A stretch of DNA of 61,351 nt, taken from positions 1 to 61,351 of the forward strand of contig JACMRG010000082.1 of the NCBI GenBank assembly GCA_014376585.1, read 5' to 3'. Every line of letters begins with the position of its first letter. Within the stretch, counting starts at the first letter, position 1. Both the position numbers and the translations under genes were made by a program. Positions 55,237 to 61,351 of the stretch are shown here, in pieces. This DNA comes from Opitutaceae bacterium (GTDB lineage Bacteria; Verrucomicrobiota; Verrucomicrobiia; Opitutales; Opitutaceae). The notes under the pieces were generated by a model. The model did not search any database. It had not been told where the DNA came from and saw only the letters and a list, made by a program, of their open reading frames with translations.

Positions 55237-56128
55237 CGACCGCCATCTGCGCCCGCGCCCCGGACGGGGCCGCGGGCTGTTGCAGCCGCATTTCCGCCGC
55301 CTTGGCGACGGACATAAATTCATACACGGCGTGGAGCCGGGCGAAATAAAATCCCCGGGCGCCATCGAGAAACCCGCGCTGGATCAGGTAAACATACAGG
55401 AAGCGCAACGTCGGCCGGAAGGGGAGTCGGCGCGACCAGCGCTTGAGGCGGCGGCGAAAGTCCACCGCGGACGATTGGAGCGCGCCATCTCCGGCCTTCA
55501 GGCCTGCCTCCACCTCCAGCCGCGCCTCCCAATTGGAGTAGCGGTTGTGCTTCTCGACAAACACATCGATCGAGGGAAAGGCGAAGTGGTCCATCTCGCA
55601 ACGGAGCCGGCCGGTCTTGCCGGAGACGACGACGTGCTCGTGCACCTCGTTGTCGCCGCTTTGCGTGGCGCCTTGGACGAGCCGCTCGTAGCGGCCGAGC
55701 CGGTGGCGGAAAAGGCGCAGGTTCCAATTCGGATAATAAGAGTGACGCAGCCAGTCGCCCATAAACATGAAGCGCCGGTTGATCCAGAAACCGGCCCGGC
55801 CCGCTCCGTCCCGCGCGAGCAGGGCTTCGATTTCGGCGGCGGCCGCCGGGGGCATGACTTCGTCGGCGTCGAGGATGAGGATCCATTCGTGGCGGAAGGG
55901 CAGGTTTTCGAGGGCCCAGTTTTTTTTCTTCGGCCAGATGCCATTGAAATTAAACTGCACCACCTGCGCGCCGGCGGCGGTGGCGATGGCGACGGAGTCG
56001 TCGGTGCTCTGCGAATCTACGACGAAGATCTCATCGGCCCACGCGACGGACGCGAGACACCGGGGCAGGTTGGCGGCTTCATTGCGGACCGGGATGATGA
56101 TGGAGACGGAAATTTTAGATGAATTCAT
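55217..56128 (-). CDS. Family 2 glycosyltransferase (WaaE/KdtX-like)
   Basis: 303 residues. GT-A fold with ISVSIIIPVRNEAANLPRCLASVAWADEIFVVDSQSTDDSVAIA, then HEWILILDADEVMPPAAAAEI (DxD site), then FWINRRFMFMGDWLRHSYYPNWNLRLFRHRLGRYE and EVHEHVVV, as in lipopolysaccharide-core transferases of the WaaE type. The C-terminal amphipathic part probably binds the membrane. It lies within the polysaccharide locus but on the opposite strand to the exosortase. TTTTTCCTCC precedes the ATG, the opposite of a Shine-Dalgarno. Confidence 0.9.
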   Translation of the reverse strand: MNSSKISVSIIIPVRNEAANLPRCLASVAWADEIFVVDSQSTDDSVAIATAAGAQVVQFNFNGIWPKKKNWALENLPFRHEWILILDADEVMPPAAAAEIEALLARDGAGRAGFWINRRFMFMGDWLRHSYYPNWNLRLFRHRLGRYERLVQGATQSGDNEVHEHVVVSGKTGRLRCEMDHFAFPSIDVFVEKHNRYSNWEARLEVEAGLKAGDGALQSSAVDFRRRLKRWSRRLPFRPTLRFLYVYLIQRGFLDGARGFYFARLHAVYEFMSVAKAAEMRLQQPAAPSGARAQMAVVRSVGA

Positions 56129-56153
56129 GGAGGAAAAATTGGGCGGGCAGCCC

Positions 56154-56190
56154 GAAAAAAAGCCGCCACGACCAGGTAGTCGCGGCGGCT
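56154..56190 (-). terminator. Intrinsic terminator downstream of the second PEP-CTERM gene
   Basis: On the minus strand a 12-bp stem (arms 56190-56179 and 56172-56161, one wobble pair) with a 6-base loop is followed by a run of seven T (56160-56154). The opposite strand also ends in five T (56191-56195), but has one mismatch. It separates the PEP-CTERM gene from the GT2 gene downstream on the same strand. Confidence 0.88.
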
Positions 56191-56265
56191 TTTTCTTACC
56201 AATCTAGCGATGTCGTTGGGCTAACTTCGAGTCGTCGGCGCGGGGTGACACCGACGAGTTCGGCG

Positions 56266-56976
56266 TTAGGCCAGTGACAAAGCAGCGGCGTTGGCCGAGG
56301 AACGGCGGCGGCGGAGCGCCACAATCCCACCGAGGGCGAGCACGCCGAAGAGGGCGTAGGTCGAGGGTTCGGGCACGGGCGTCGCGAGGGCGAGGAACTG
56401 GAACTGGATGGCGGCCGTGGTGGACGAGCCGTCAAACAACGTGCCGCTGTTGTTCGATACCACCGAGGCGTAGCCGTAAGAGGAACCGTTGATCGAGACC
56501 GAGCCGAAGAACTGTTGCGGAACGATCGAGTAGTTCACGCCGCTTAAACCGTTGGGCGCCGTGAAGGGTGACAGACTCAACGTGTAGTTCTGGGTGAGAT
56601 CATACGTGCCGTTGTTGTCGAAATCCGTATCGATCGCGACCTGCACGCTGCTGAAGAAATTCGCCGGGGAGACGGGCGAAGTGAACTGGAACGTGGCCGT
56701 GTTGAGGGTGCCCGTGTTCAGGGTCACGTTGCCCGGCCCGGTGAGGGGCTGGTAAACGATGGTGAATGGCGTCGCGACCGGCGTGCCGGTGGTGACAGTT
56801 TCGGCGAGGTTGACGCCGCCATTGTTCGAGACGCCGTTGTTGGTGCCGCCGACGAAACCGGTGAAGGTTGCGCGTTCGCGGACGTTTACAATCAGTTGCG
56901 CGTGGGCGTTTATTGCGGTAAAGGCCAGCCCGAGGGCGGCCGCTAGTAACAACTTTGATTTCGGTCTAAGTTTCAT
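56266..56976 (-). CDS. PEP-CTERM sorting-domain protein, second
   Basis: 236 residues. Signal peptide KSKLLLAAALGLAFTAINAHA (cleavage near residue 26). The body is Asn/Thr/Gly-rich (TFTGFVGGTNNGVSNNGGVNLAETV) and beta-like. The sorting tail ATPVPEPSTYALFGVLALGGI leads into VALRRRRSS: VPEP motif, membrane helix, Arg cluster. It sits inside the exosortase/polysaccharide locus and is a likely direct substrate of the enzyme at 50996. A terminator follows, and a leader stem-loop precedes it at 57003-57016. Confidence 0.92.
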   Translation of the reverse strand: MKLRPKSKLLLAAALGLAFTAINAHAQLIVNVRERATFTGFVGGTNNGVSNNGGVNLAETVTTGTPVATPFTIVYQPLTGPGNVTLNTGTLNTATFQFTSPVSPANFFSSVQVAIDTDFDNNGTYDLTQNYTLSLSPFTAPNGLSGVNYSIVPQQFFGSVSINGSSYGYASVVSNNSGTLFDGSSTTAAIQFQFLALATPVPEPSTYALFGVLALGGIVALRRRRSSANAAALSLA

Positions 56977-57002
56977 GTTGGTTTTTTAATTTTGTGAGGG
57001 CA

Positions 57003-57016
57003 CCGCAGAACTGCGG
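57003..57016 (-). promoter_or_regulatory. Leader stem-loop 26 nt before the second PEP-CTERM gene
   Basis: CCGCAG-TT-CTGCGG on the minus strand gives a perfect 6-bp stem ending 26 nt before the ATG at 56976. The right edge reads GCGGTGCCCTCA and is followed by an A-rich spacer, resembling CCGGTGCGGGCA plus A-run upstream of the other PEP-CTERM gene. Confidence 0.45.
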
Positions 57017-57120
57017 GATTCCCTCCCGGCAACTAACGTGCGTTTGCCTCCACTACACTCAAGGGCGGCGAGCCCCATTATCCCCTGAGAATAGCATCGG
57101 GGTTTCCCTCCGATTCCCTC

Positions 57121-57678
57121 TCAAAATGGGCGCGTTCCGAGAGGGCGCGCGGGGTTGCCCGCGACGATCACGCCGGGCGCCACGTCGCGCGTGACCACGG
57201 CCATCGCGCCCACCACGCAGCCCGTGCCGAGGGTGATTCCGGGCAGCACAAAAGCGCGGGCTCCGACGAATGCGCCGGCACCGACCGCGATGGGGGCCGT
57301 CTGCAAGGGGAGGTGCGGCGCGGTGAAATCGTGCGTGCCCGCGCAGAGATAAACTTCCTGGGCGATGGTGGCGCCCTCGTGCAGCACGATTCGACCGAGC
57401 GAGTAGGCGGTGGCGCCGTCGCCGAGGCAGGCGCGGTGATGCAGCACGAGATTCCGGGGCTGCTGGATGCGGGCGCGTTGGTGCACGAACGGAGTGCCGT
57501 GGATCTCCGCGCCGAAGCACCGCAGCACGAAAAGTCTCCAGGGGTTGAACGGCTTTGGCGTCCAGCGGCAGGTGAGCGCCCACGCATAGTCCCACGCGAG
57601 GAGCGCGACGCGCTGCCGCAGCGACCACGGTGAAGTGTAGGCATCCGGCTGGGAGTGGGTGCTGAGGGTCGGTTTCAT
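57121..57678 (-). CDS. WcaF-like hexapeptide-repeat acetyltransferase
   Basis: 185 residues. SPWSLRQRVALLAWDYAWALTCRWTPKPFNPWRLFVLRCFGAEIHGTPFVHQRARIQQPRNLVLHHRACLGDGA is the typical WcaF opening. Left-handed beta-helix hexads follow (IVLHEGATIAQEVYLCAGTHDF, PIAVGAGAFVGARAFVLPGITLGTGCVVGAMAVVTRDV), with His in CAGTHDF as the usual catalytic site. It acetylates a sugar of the exopolysaccharide, using acetyl-CoA. It is the last gene of the minus-strand polysaccharide operon and overlaps the gene before it by ATGA. Confidence 0.92.
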   Translation of the reverse strand: MKPTLSTHSQPDAYTSPWSLRQRVALLAWDYAWALTCRWTPKPFNPWRLFVLRCFGAEIHGTPFVHQRARIQQPRNLVLHHRACLGDGATAYSLGRIVLHEGATIAQEVYLCAGTHDFTAPHLPLQTAPIAVGAGAFVGARAFVLPGITLGTGCVVGAMAVVTRDVAPGVIVAGNPARPLGTRPF

Positions 57679-58790
57679 GATGGCAGCGTGGCAAAGCCCG
57701 CGAGATATTCACGGGCAATCCGTCGAATCGAAAATTCATGCGCGCGCGCTTCGGCCGCGACGGACGCGGACGCCCACGCCTGCCGGTCGGTCGTCACCCG
57801 GACGAGCACCGCCGCCAGGCGCGCGGCGGCGTCGGGCGCGGTATGATCAAAGCGATGGGCGAACGGTCCGGTGCCGATCGTATCGTCGAAACACGCGAGA
57901 TCGGAGGTCACGACCGGACACCCGCGAGCGAGCGCCTCGAGCGGCGCGACCGGCGAGGCCTCGCCCCTGGCGGCGAGCGACGGGTAGGCAAAAACCGAAG
58001 CGTGAGCATAGTGGGCGGCCAGCCGGGCCTCGTCGAAAACGGGGCCGGTGAACTCCACGGCGGTGCCAAGGGGGACGGCAAGCGCGTCGAGGCGGCGCCT
58101 AAAACCCGCGCCCCCTCCGCCGAAGCGGGTCTCACTCGGTCCGACGATGCAGAACCGCAGCGCGGGCGCGGTCTGGCGCGCGAGCACCGCGGCTTGCAGC
58201 AGAAGCTCGATCCCCTTTTCCGGATGGAGGCGGCCGACAAAAAGGACGAGATTGGGATCGCGCCCGACCGAGGTGGCCGGCGCGACGAGCGGTGGCAGTG
58301 GATTGGGGATCACGCTCACGCGCGCGGCGAGCGACGGCGCCTGTCGGGTGATGGCGTCGGCGATGACGCGCGAGACCGTCTGGAGTCGCGCCGCCCGGCG
58401 ATAGAACAGCATCTGGCCCTTCGGATAGCGTTGCACGTGGACCCAGATCGGACCGTGGCGGCGGGGTGAAAAAACCAGCGGCGCCCAAAACGTGTTGGTC
58501 ACGACCACGGCGACGCGCGTCAATTTTTTCGCGACGCGCCGGGTGTAGAGCAGGTCCCGCCATTTCAAGCGGACCAGGGAGGAAGGCGTGTCGGCGCCGG
58601 GGACGCGCACATGTCGCACGCCGCCGATGATCTCGGTTTCGGGCAGGCCGTCGCAGAGTCGGGAGTAGTGCGTCACCTCGTGACCGCGGCGTGCAAATTC
58701 CTGGCCCAGGGCGAACCAGACTTTTTCCACGGCACCGCCGCGTAGCGGCGGCACGGGCAAAAAGGCCCCTTGAACAATGGCGATTTTCAT
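57675..58790 (-). CDS. Family 4 glycosyltransferase of the polysaccharide operon
   Basis: 371 residues from ATG 58790; the frame to 59009 is a shadow of the preceding gene. The acceptor domain begins MKIAIVQGAFLPVPPLRGGAVEKVWFALGQEFARRGHEVTHYSRL. The donor domain has VLFVGRLHPEKGIELLLQAA and SLAARGEASPVAPLEALARGCPVVTSDLA, matching the E-x7-E motif. Cytoplasmic transfer of a sugar from a nucleotide donor to a lipid-linked glycan is expected. ATGA overlaps on both sides bind it into the operon 61351-57121. Confidence 0.9.
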   Translation of the reverse strand: MKIAIVQGAFLPVPPLRGGAVEKVWFALGQEFARRGHEVTHYSRLCDGLPETEIIGGVRHVRVPGADTPSSLVRLKWRDLLYTRRVAKKLTRVAVVVTNTFWAPLVFSPRRHGPIWVHVQRYPKGQMLFYRRAARLQTVSRVIADAITRQAPSLAARVSVIPNPLPPLVAPATSVGRDPNLVLFVGRLHPEKGIELLLQAAVLARQTAPALRFCIVGPSETRFGGGGAGFRRRLDALAVPLGTAVEFTGPVFDEARLAAHYAHASVFAYPSLAARGEASPVAPLEALARGCPVVTSDLACFDDTIGTGPFAHRFDHTAPDAAARLAAVLVRVTTDRQAWASASVAAEARAHEFSIRRIAREYLAGFATLPS

Positions 58791-59965
58791 GGCGCGGCGC
58801 GTGCCGGCAGGGAGGCTTGGAGGGCGGCGACGAGGCTGTGGGCGACGGCGCCGATTTCGTAACGCTGGGCGAAACTGCGACGAGCGGCCGTGCGCATGGC
58901 GTGGACCGCGGCTTCGTCGAGTGCCAGCCAGCGGCTGAGCAGGCGGAGCGTGCCTTCGACGGTATCGGGCTCGATCAACCCCGCCTCCTCCTCGGCGATC
59001 TCGCGCCAAATGTTAACCTGATTGGAAATCAACACGGGCGTGCCGCACGCGAGCGCCTCGACGACGGCGATGCCGAAATTTTCCTGATGCGAAGGCAGGA
59101 CGAACGCCGCGGCACAGCGCAACGCACCCCATTTCACGTCACCGGTGATCATGCCCGGCCAGAGCACGCTGCCGGCGGGGCAGGTCGCGACGGCGCGGTC
59201 CCGGAGTTGCCGGAGGTAGGCTTCGTCCTCGCAAGGTCCGGCGATGACGAGGCGCGGCAACGCGGCGCCGCCGTGGGCGAGCGCGGCGTAGGCGTCGATG
59301 AGCAGATCGACGCCTTTTTTCGGATGGATGCGCCCGAGGAAAAGCCAGAAGGGCCGATCATGCAGTCCCGGGACCCGGAGCAAAAATTCCGCCCGCTGGG
59401 CCGCGGGATTGTCAGGCGGCGCGGCGGTGCCGAAAGTGACCACGCTCTCGCGGTAGGAACTGCCGGGAAAGGACTGACGCGCCAGGCGGCGTTCCTCCTC
59501 GCAGGTGAAAAGGACGGCAGAGGCGCCGCGGAGAACGCGTCGTTCCGCGAGCCACCAATAAAGCCACTTCCGGAAATGCTTTAACGGATACGTCTGTTTG
59601 AACCACGGATCGAGCATCCCGTGGGGAAAAACAAACGTGCGGGGTGAGCCAGCGGGCGCGAGGACGAGATGCGTGGCGAGCCCGTGATACTGCCAGAGAC
59701 CGTGGATGATCACCGCGTCGAAACGTCCGGCCGCCGCCGCCAGCCACGGACGAAGGCGCGGCGTGTAGCCGTAGCCGGGACTTACGGGGCCGAGGGCGTG
59801 AACGGGGGCGGGGATCGCGGGCAGAAACGCGGCTCCGGGCTGATCGAGCGAGAGGATTTCGGACGGATGGCCGATGGCGGCCAAGGCGGGAACCAACGAG
59901 CGGAGATAGGCCGACAAGCCGCCGAACGCGGGATTCATCGAATTGGTGACGTGGAGTATTTTCAC
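58787..59965 (-). CDS. Family 4 glycosyltransferase of the polysaccharide operon
   Basis: 392 residues starting at GTG 59965 (VKILHVTNSMNPAFGGLSAYLRSLVPALAAIGH). The GTG overlaps the stop of the preceding gene as GTGA. Donor-domain motifs: FWLFLGRIHPKKGVDLLIDAYAAL and LPSHQENFGIAVVEALACGTPVLIS (E-x7-E). VFPHGMLDPWFKQTYPLKHFRKWLYWWLAERRVLRGASAVLFTCEEER is typical of exopolysaccharide transferases of this family. It is a cytoplasmic or peripheral enzyme. The longer frame to 60232 would lie inside the upstream gene. Confidence 0.9.
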   Translation of the reverse strand: MKILHVTNSMNPAFGGLSAYLRSLVPALAAIGHPSEILSLDQPGAAFLPAIPAPVHALGPVSPGYGYTPRLRPWLAAAAGRFDAVIIHGLWQYHGLATHLVLAPAGSPRTFVFPHGMLDPWFKQTYPLKHFRKWLYWWLAERRVLRGASAVLFTCEEERRLARQSFPGSSYRESVVTFGTAAPPDNPAAQRAEFLLRVPGLHDRPFWLFLGRIHPKKGVDLLIDAYAALAHGGAALPRLVIAGPCEDEAYLRQLRDRAVATCPAGSVLWPGMITGDVKWGALRCAAAFVLPSHQENFGIAVVEALACGTPVLISNQVNIWREIAEEEAGLIEPDTVEGTLRLLSRWLALDEAAVHAMRTAARRSFAQRYEIGAVAHSLVAALQASLPARAAP

Positions 59966-61110
59966 AGGGTAAGCTGGCGATAGAGCGCCTCGTAGGCGTC
60001 CAGCATGAGGCCGGGCCGCCAGCGCGGGGCCTCGGCGAGGGCGAGGGGGCGCAGGGCGGTGCGCGTCGGCCAGGCGGCGGCGATGGCCCGGCCCGCGGCG
60101 GCGGAATCGGCCGGATCGAAATAGACGGTGGAGCGACCGCCGACTTCGGTCATCGGTGCGCGGGCGGAGGCGAAGGCCGGGCAGCCGCACGCCTGAGCTT
60201 CGGCGAGGGGCCAGCCAAAGCCTTCGGCCCATGAGGGGAAGATCAGGCCCTCGGCGAGGTTGTAGAGGGCTTCGAGCTCGGCGTTGCTGAGGCCGGAGAG
60301 CGGCACGAGGTGCTGGCTTATTCCGAGGGCGGCGACGAGGGCGCCATCCTGGGCGGAAAGAGACGGTCCCACCATCACGAGTGCGGGCGGCGGGGCGGGC
60401 GCGAGCCGGCGCCGCAGGTCGGCATAGATCGCGAGCAAGCCCGGGCGATTTTTATACCAATGCCCGCCCCCGATCTGGAGGAGGAAACCGCCGCGCGCCG
60501 CGTCGAACAATGCGGGATCAAGCCTGAGCGCCGCGAGTCGCGCACGAGCGGTGTCGGCGGGAATCGGCTGATAGGGATAGTTGAGGGCGTTTGGGATTAC
60601 GGAGATGCGCGCGGGCGGGAGACCGGTGAGGCGCAGCGCGTCTGCGCGCGTGTAATCGGAAACACAGGCGAGATGCGGCATGCGGGCGAGGTTCGCGAGA
60701 ATCCACGCCTGATAGCGGCGCCCCGCGCGGCCCGGCTGCTGCTGGGGAATCTCGCCGCGGGCCGCGCGGATTTGCAGGAGGTCGTGGCAGGTGGCGAGCG
60801 CCGGGACCCCCTGAAGCGCGGAGCGGTAAACGGCGCCGGCTTGATCGGTGAGGTGCACCACATCGGGGCGAGCGGCGGTTATCGTGCGGCGGAGTTCGCG
60901 TGGGAAGAGCGCGAACTTGTCGAAGTAGCCGAGATACTTGGGCAGGCCGCCGTAGCGGTAACGCGGCCCGAACCGCGCAAGACGCAGGGTGGGGGCGAGC
61001 AGCGTGACGTGGTGGTCGCGCGCGCGGAGGCCGGCCTGCAGCAAGTCCGTGAACCGGGTCATGCTCTCCTGGCGGTCCTCGGCGAGATTGCCGATGAGGA
61101 GGATATTCAC
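59962..61110 (-). CDS. Family 4 glycosyltransferase of the polysaccharide operon
   Basis: 382 residues starting at GTG 61110 (VNILLIGNLAEDRQESMTRFTDLLQAGLRARDHHVTLLAP), again overlapping the upstream stop as GTGA. PDVVHLTDQAGAVYRSALQGVPALATCHDLLQIRAARG, VSDYTRADALRLTGLPPARISVIPNALN, LLQIGGGHWYKNRPGLLAIYADL, and FPSWAEGFGWPLAEAQACGCPAFAS give the full GT4 pattern. It transfers a sugar for the exopolysaccharide. Its frame reaches 61305 as an overlap artefact. Confidence 0.9.
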   Translation of the reverse strand: MNILLIGNLAEDRQESMTRFTDLLQAGLRARDHHVTLLAPTLRLARFGPRYRYGGLPKYLGYFDKFALFPRELRRTITAARPDVVHLTDQAGAVYRSALQGVPALATCHDLLQIRAARGEIPQQQPGRAGRRYQAWILANLARMPHLACVSDYTRADALRLTGLPPARISVIPNALNYPYQPIPADTARARLAALRLDPALFDAARGGFLLQIGGGHWYKNRPGLLAIYADLRRRLAPAPPPALVMVGPSLSAQDGALVAALGISQHLVPLSGLSNAELEALYNLAEGLIFPSWAEGFGWPLAEAQACGCPAFASARAPMTEVGGRSTVYFDPADSAAAGRAIAAAWPTRTALRPLALAEAPRWRPGLMLDAYEALYRQLTL

Positions 61111-61351
61111 TTGTGCGCGGGACGGAGCACGCTGGGCGGGCGCTGGGCGGAGAGTCCGGGCAAGAGCGCGGAAACCCGGGAGGAGGCGGTGGCGCCGGAG
61201 AGGGGCGGCGCGCTGACGGGGCTGCCGTCGGCGGCGGGGTTGCGGGCGCCGGGGAGCAGACCGGCCCCCAGCACGGGGAAGCCCAACACCCCCGGGGGCG
61301 CCCACTGGCCCTGGGGGACCGTCAGCGCGCTGGCGGCGGAAATCAGCACGG
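61107..61351 (-). CDS. C-terminal end of an unidentified polysaccharide-locus gene (5' end outside window)
   Basis: The frame is open from the right edge of the window to a TGA at 61109-61107 that overlaps the next gene's GTG start. About 80 residues are visible: VLISAASALTVPQGQWAPPGVLGFPV, then a Pro/Ala/Ser-rich tail. No family can be assigned from this piece. The GTGA junction makes it the upstream member of the four-gene glycosyltransferase/acetyltransferase operon. Confidence 0.6.
   Translation of the reverse strand, partial: VLISAASALTVPQGQWAPPGVLGFPVLGAGLLPGARNPAADGSPVSAPPLSGATASSRVSALLPGLSAQRPPSVLRPAHK

Noticed and set aside
57060-57112. GCCCCAT and GGGGTTTCC words upstream of the second PEP-CTERM gene as another copy of the promoter motif
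   Set aside because: The 14-mer pattern is broken (GCGGCGAGCCCCAT), there is no TAnnnT at 22-23 nt, and on the minus strand the GATAAT box is at the wrong spacing.

Overview
The window is high-GC chromosomal DNA that looks like a member of Opitutaceae (phylum Verrucomicrobiota). The support is two PEP-CTERM proteins ending in VPEPSTYGL/VPEPSTYAL...LRRRR, an exosortase with a fused EpsI-like tail, a pilin-like cassette resembling the Verru_Chthon proteins, and a secreted protein with the GGxGxxxVLVRAVGP-type domain common in that family. Most start codons are preceded by pyrimidine-rich leaders rather than a Shine-Dalgarno sequence. I see no rRNA, tRNA or CRISPR. This taxonomic reading is inference from protein style.

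Layout. 1-4.4 kb: pilin-like cassette (partial protein, large GspK/PilX-like protein, secreted protein). 4.4-7.2 kb: OpgH glucan glucosyltransferase with a small membrane partner. 7.3-15 kb, minus strand: stress genes (large catalase KatE, exported esterase, membrane protein, GSP17M-like protein, 42-residue membrane peptide, YciE-type ferritin-like protein, secreted protein, Tat-exported ferritin-like protein). 15-17 kb: FAD oxidoreductase and DUF4345-like membrane protein. 17-24 kb, plus strand: glycosyltransferase, UDP-galactopyranose mutase, GH2 enzyme, SRPBCC protein, zinc alcohol dehydrogenase, second YciE. 25-31 kb: non-homologous end joining in pieces (ligase on plus; Ku and LigD polymerase-phosphoesterase on minus) in a run with a glycosidase, a CheB and a BON protein. 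31-36.7 kb: PQQ-type sugar dehydrogenase, ECF sigma factor, a decayed IS1380-like element with intact 19-bp inverted ends, and an RsbRD-type histidine kinase. 37-41 kb: PEP-CTERM protein, PaaK/LuxE-like adenylate-forming enzyme, and FeeM-like N-acyl amino acid synthase. 41-49.7 kb: CheB/CheR/PAS protein, multi-PAS kinase, two NarL-type response regulators and a second kinase. 49.7-61.3 kb: exopolysaccharide and exosortase locus (WcaI-like transferase, exosortase, TPR protein, GT2, second PEP-CTERM protein, WcaF-like acetyltransferase, three GT4 enzymes, one partial gene).

How it works together. The last 13 kb links envelope polysaccharide synthesis to exosortase sorting of PEP-CTERM proteins. 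Its plus-strand operon begins with a two-component system whose genes overlap by 4 bp and run into the glycosyltransferase gene.

The most interesting non-coding signal is a promoter architecture, GGGnnnnACCCCAT followed 22-23 nt later by TAnnnT. It lies upstream of the Tat ferritin-like gene, the DUF4345-like gene, the ECF sigma gene, and both sides of the divergent response-regulator/kinase promoter that drives the exosortase operon. The spacing puts the motif at about -41.5, the position of a class II activator site. Both PEP-CTERM genes also share a stem-loop placed 26-27 nt before the start codon.
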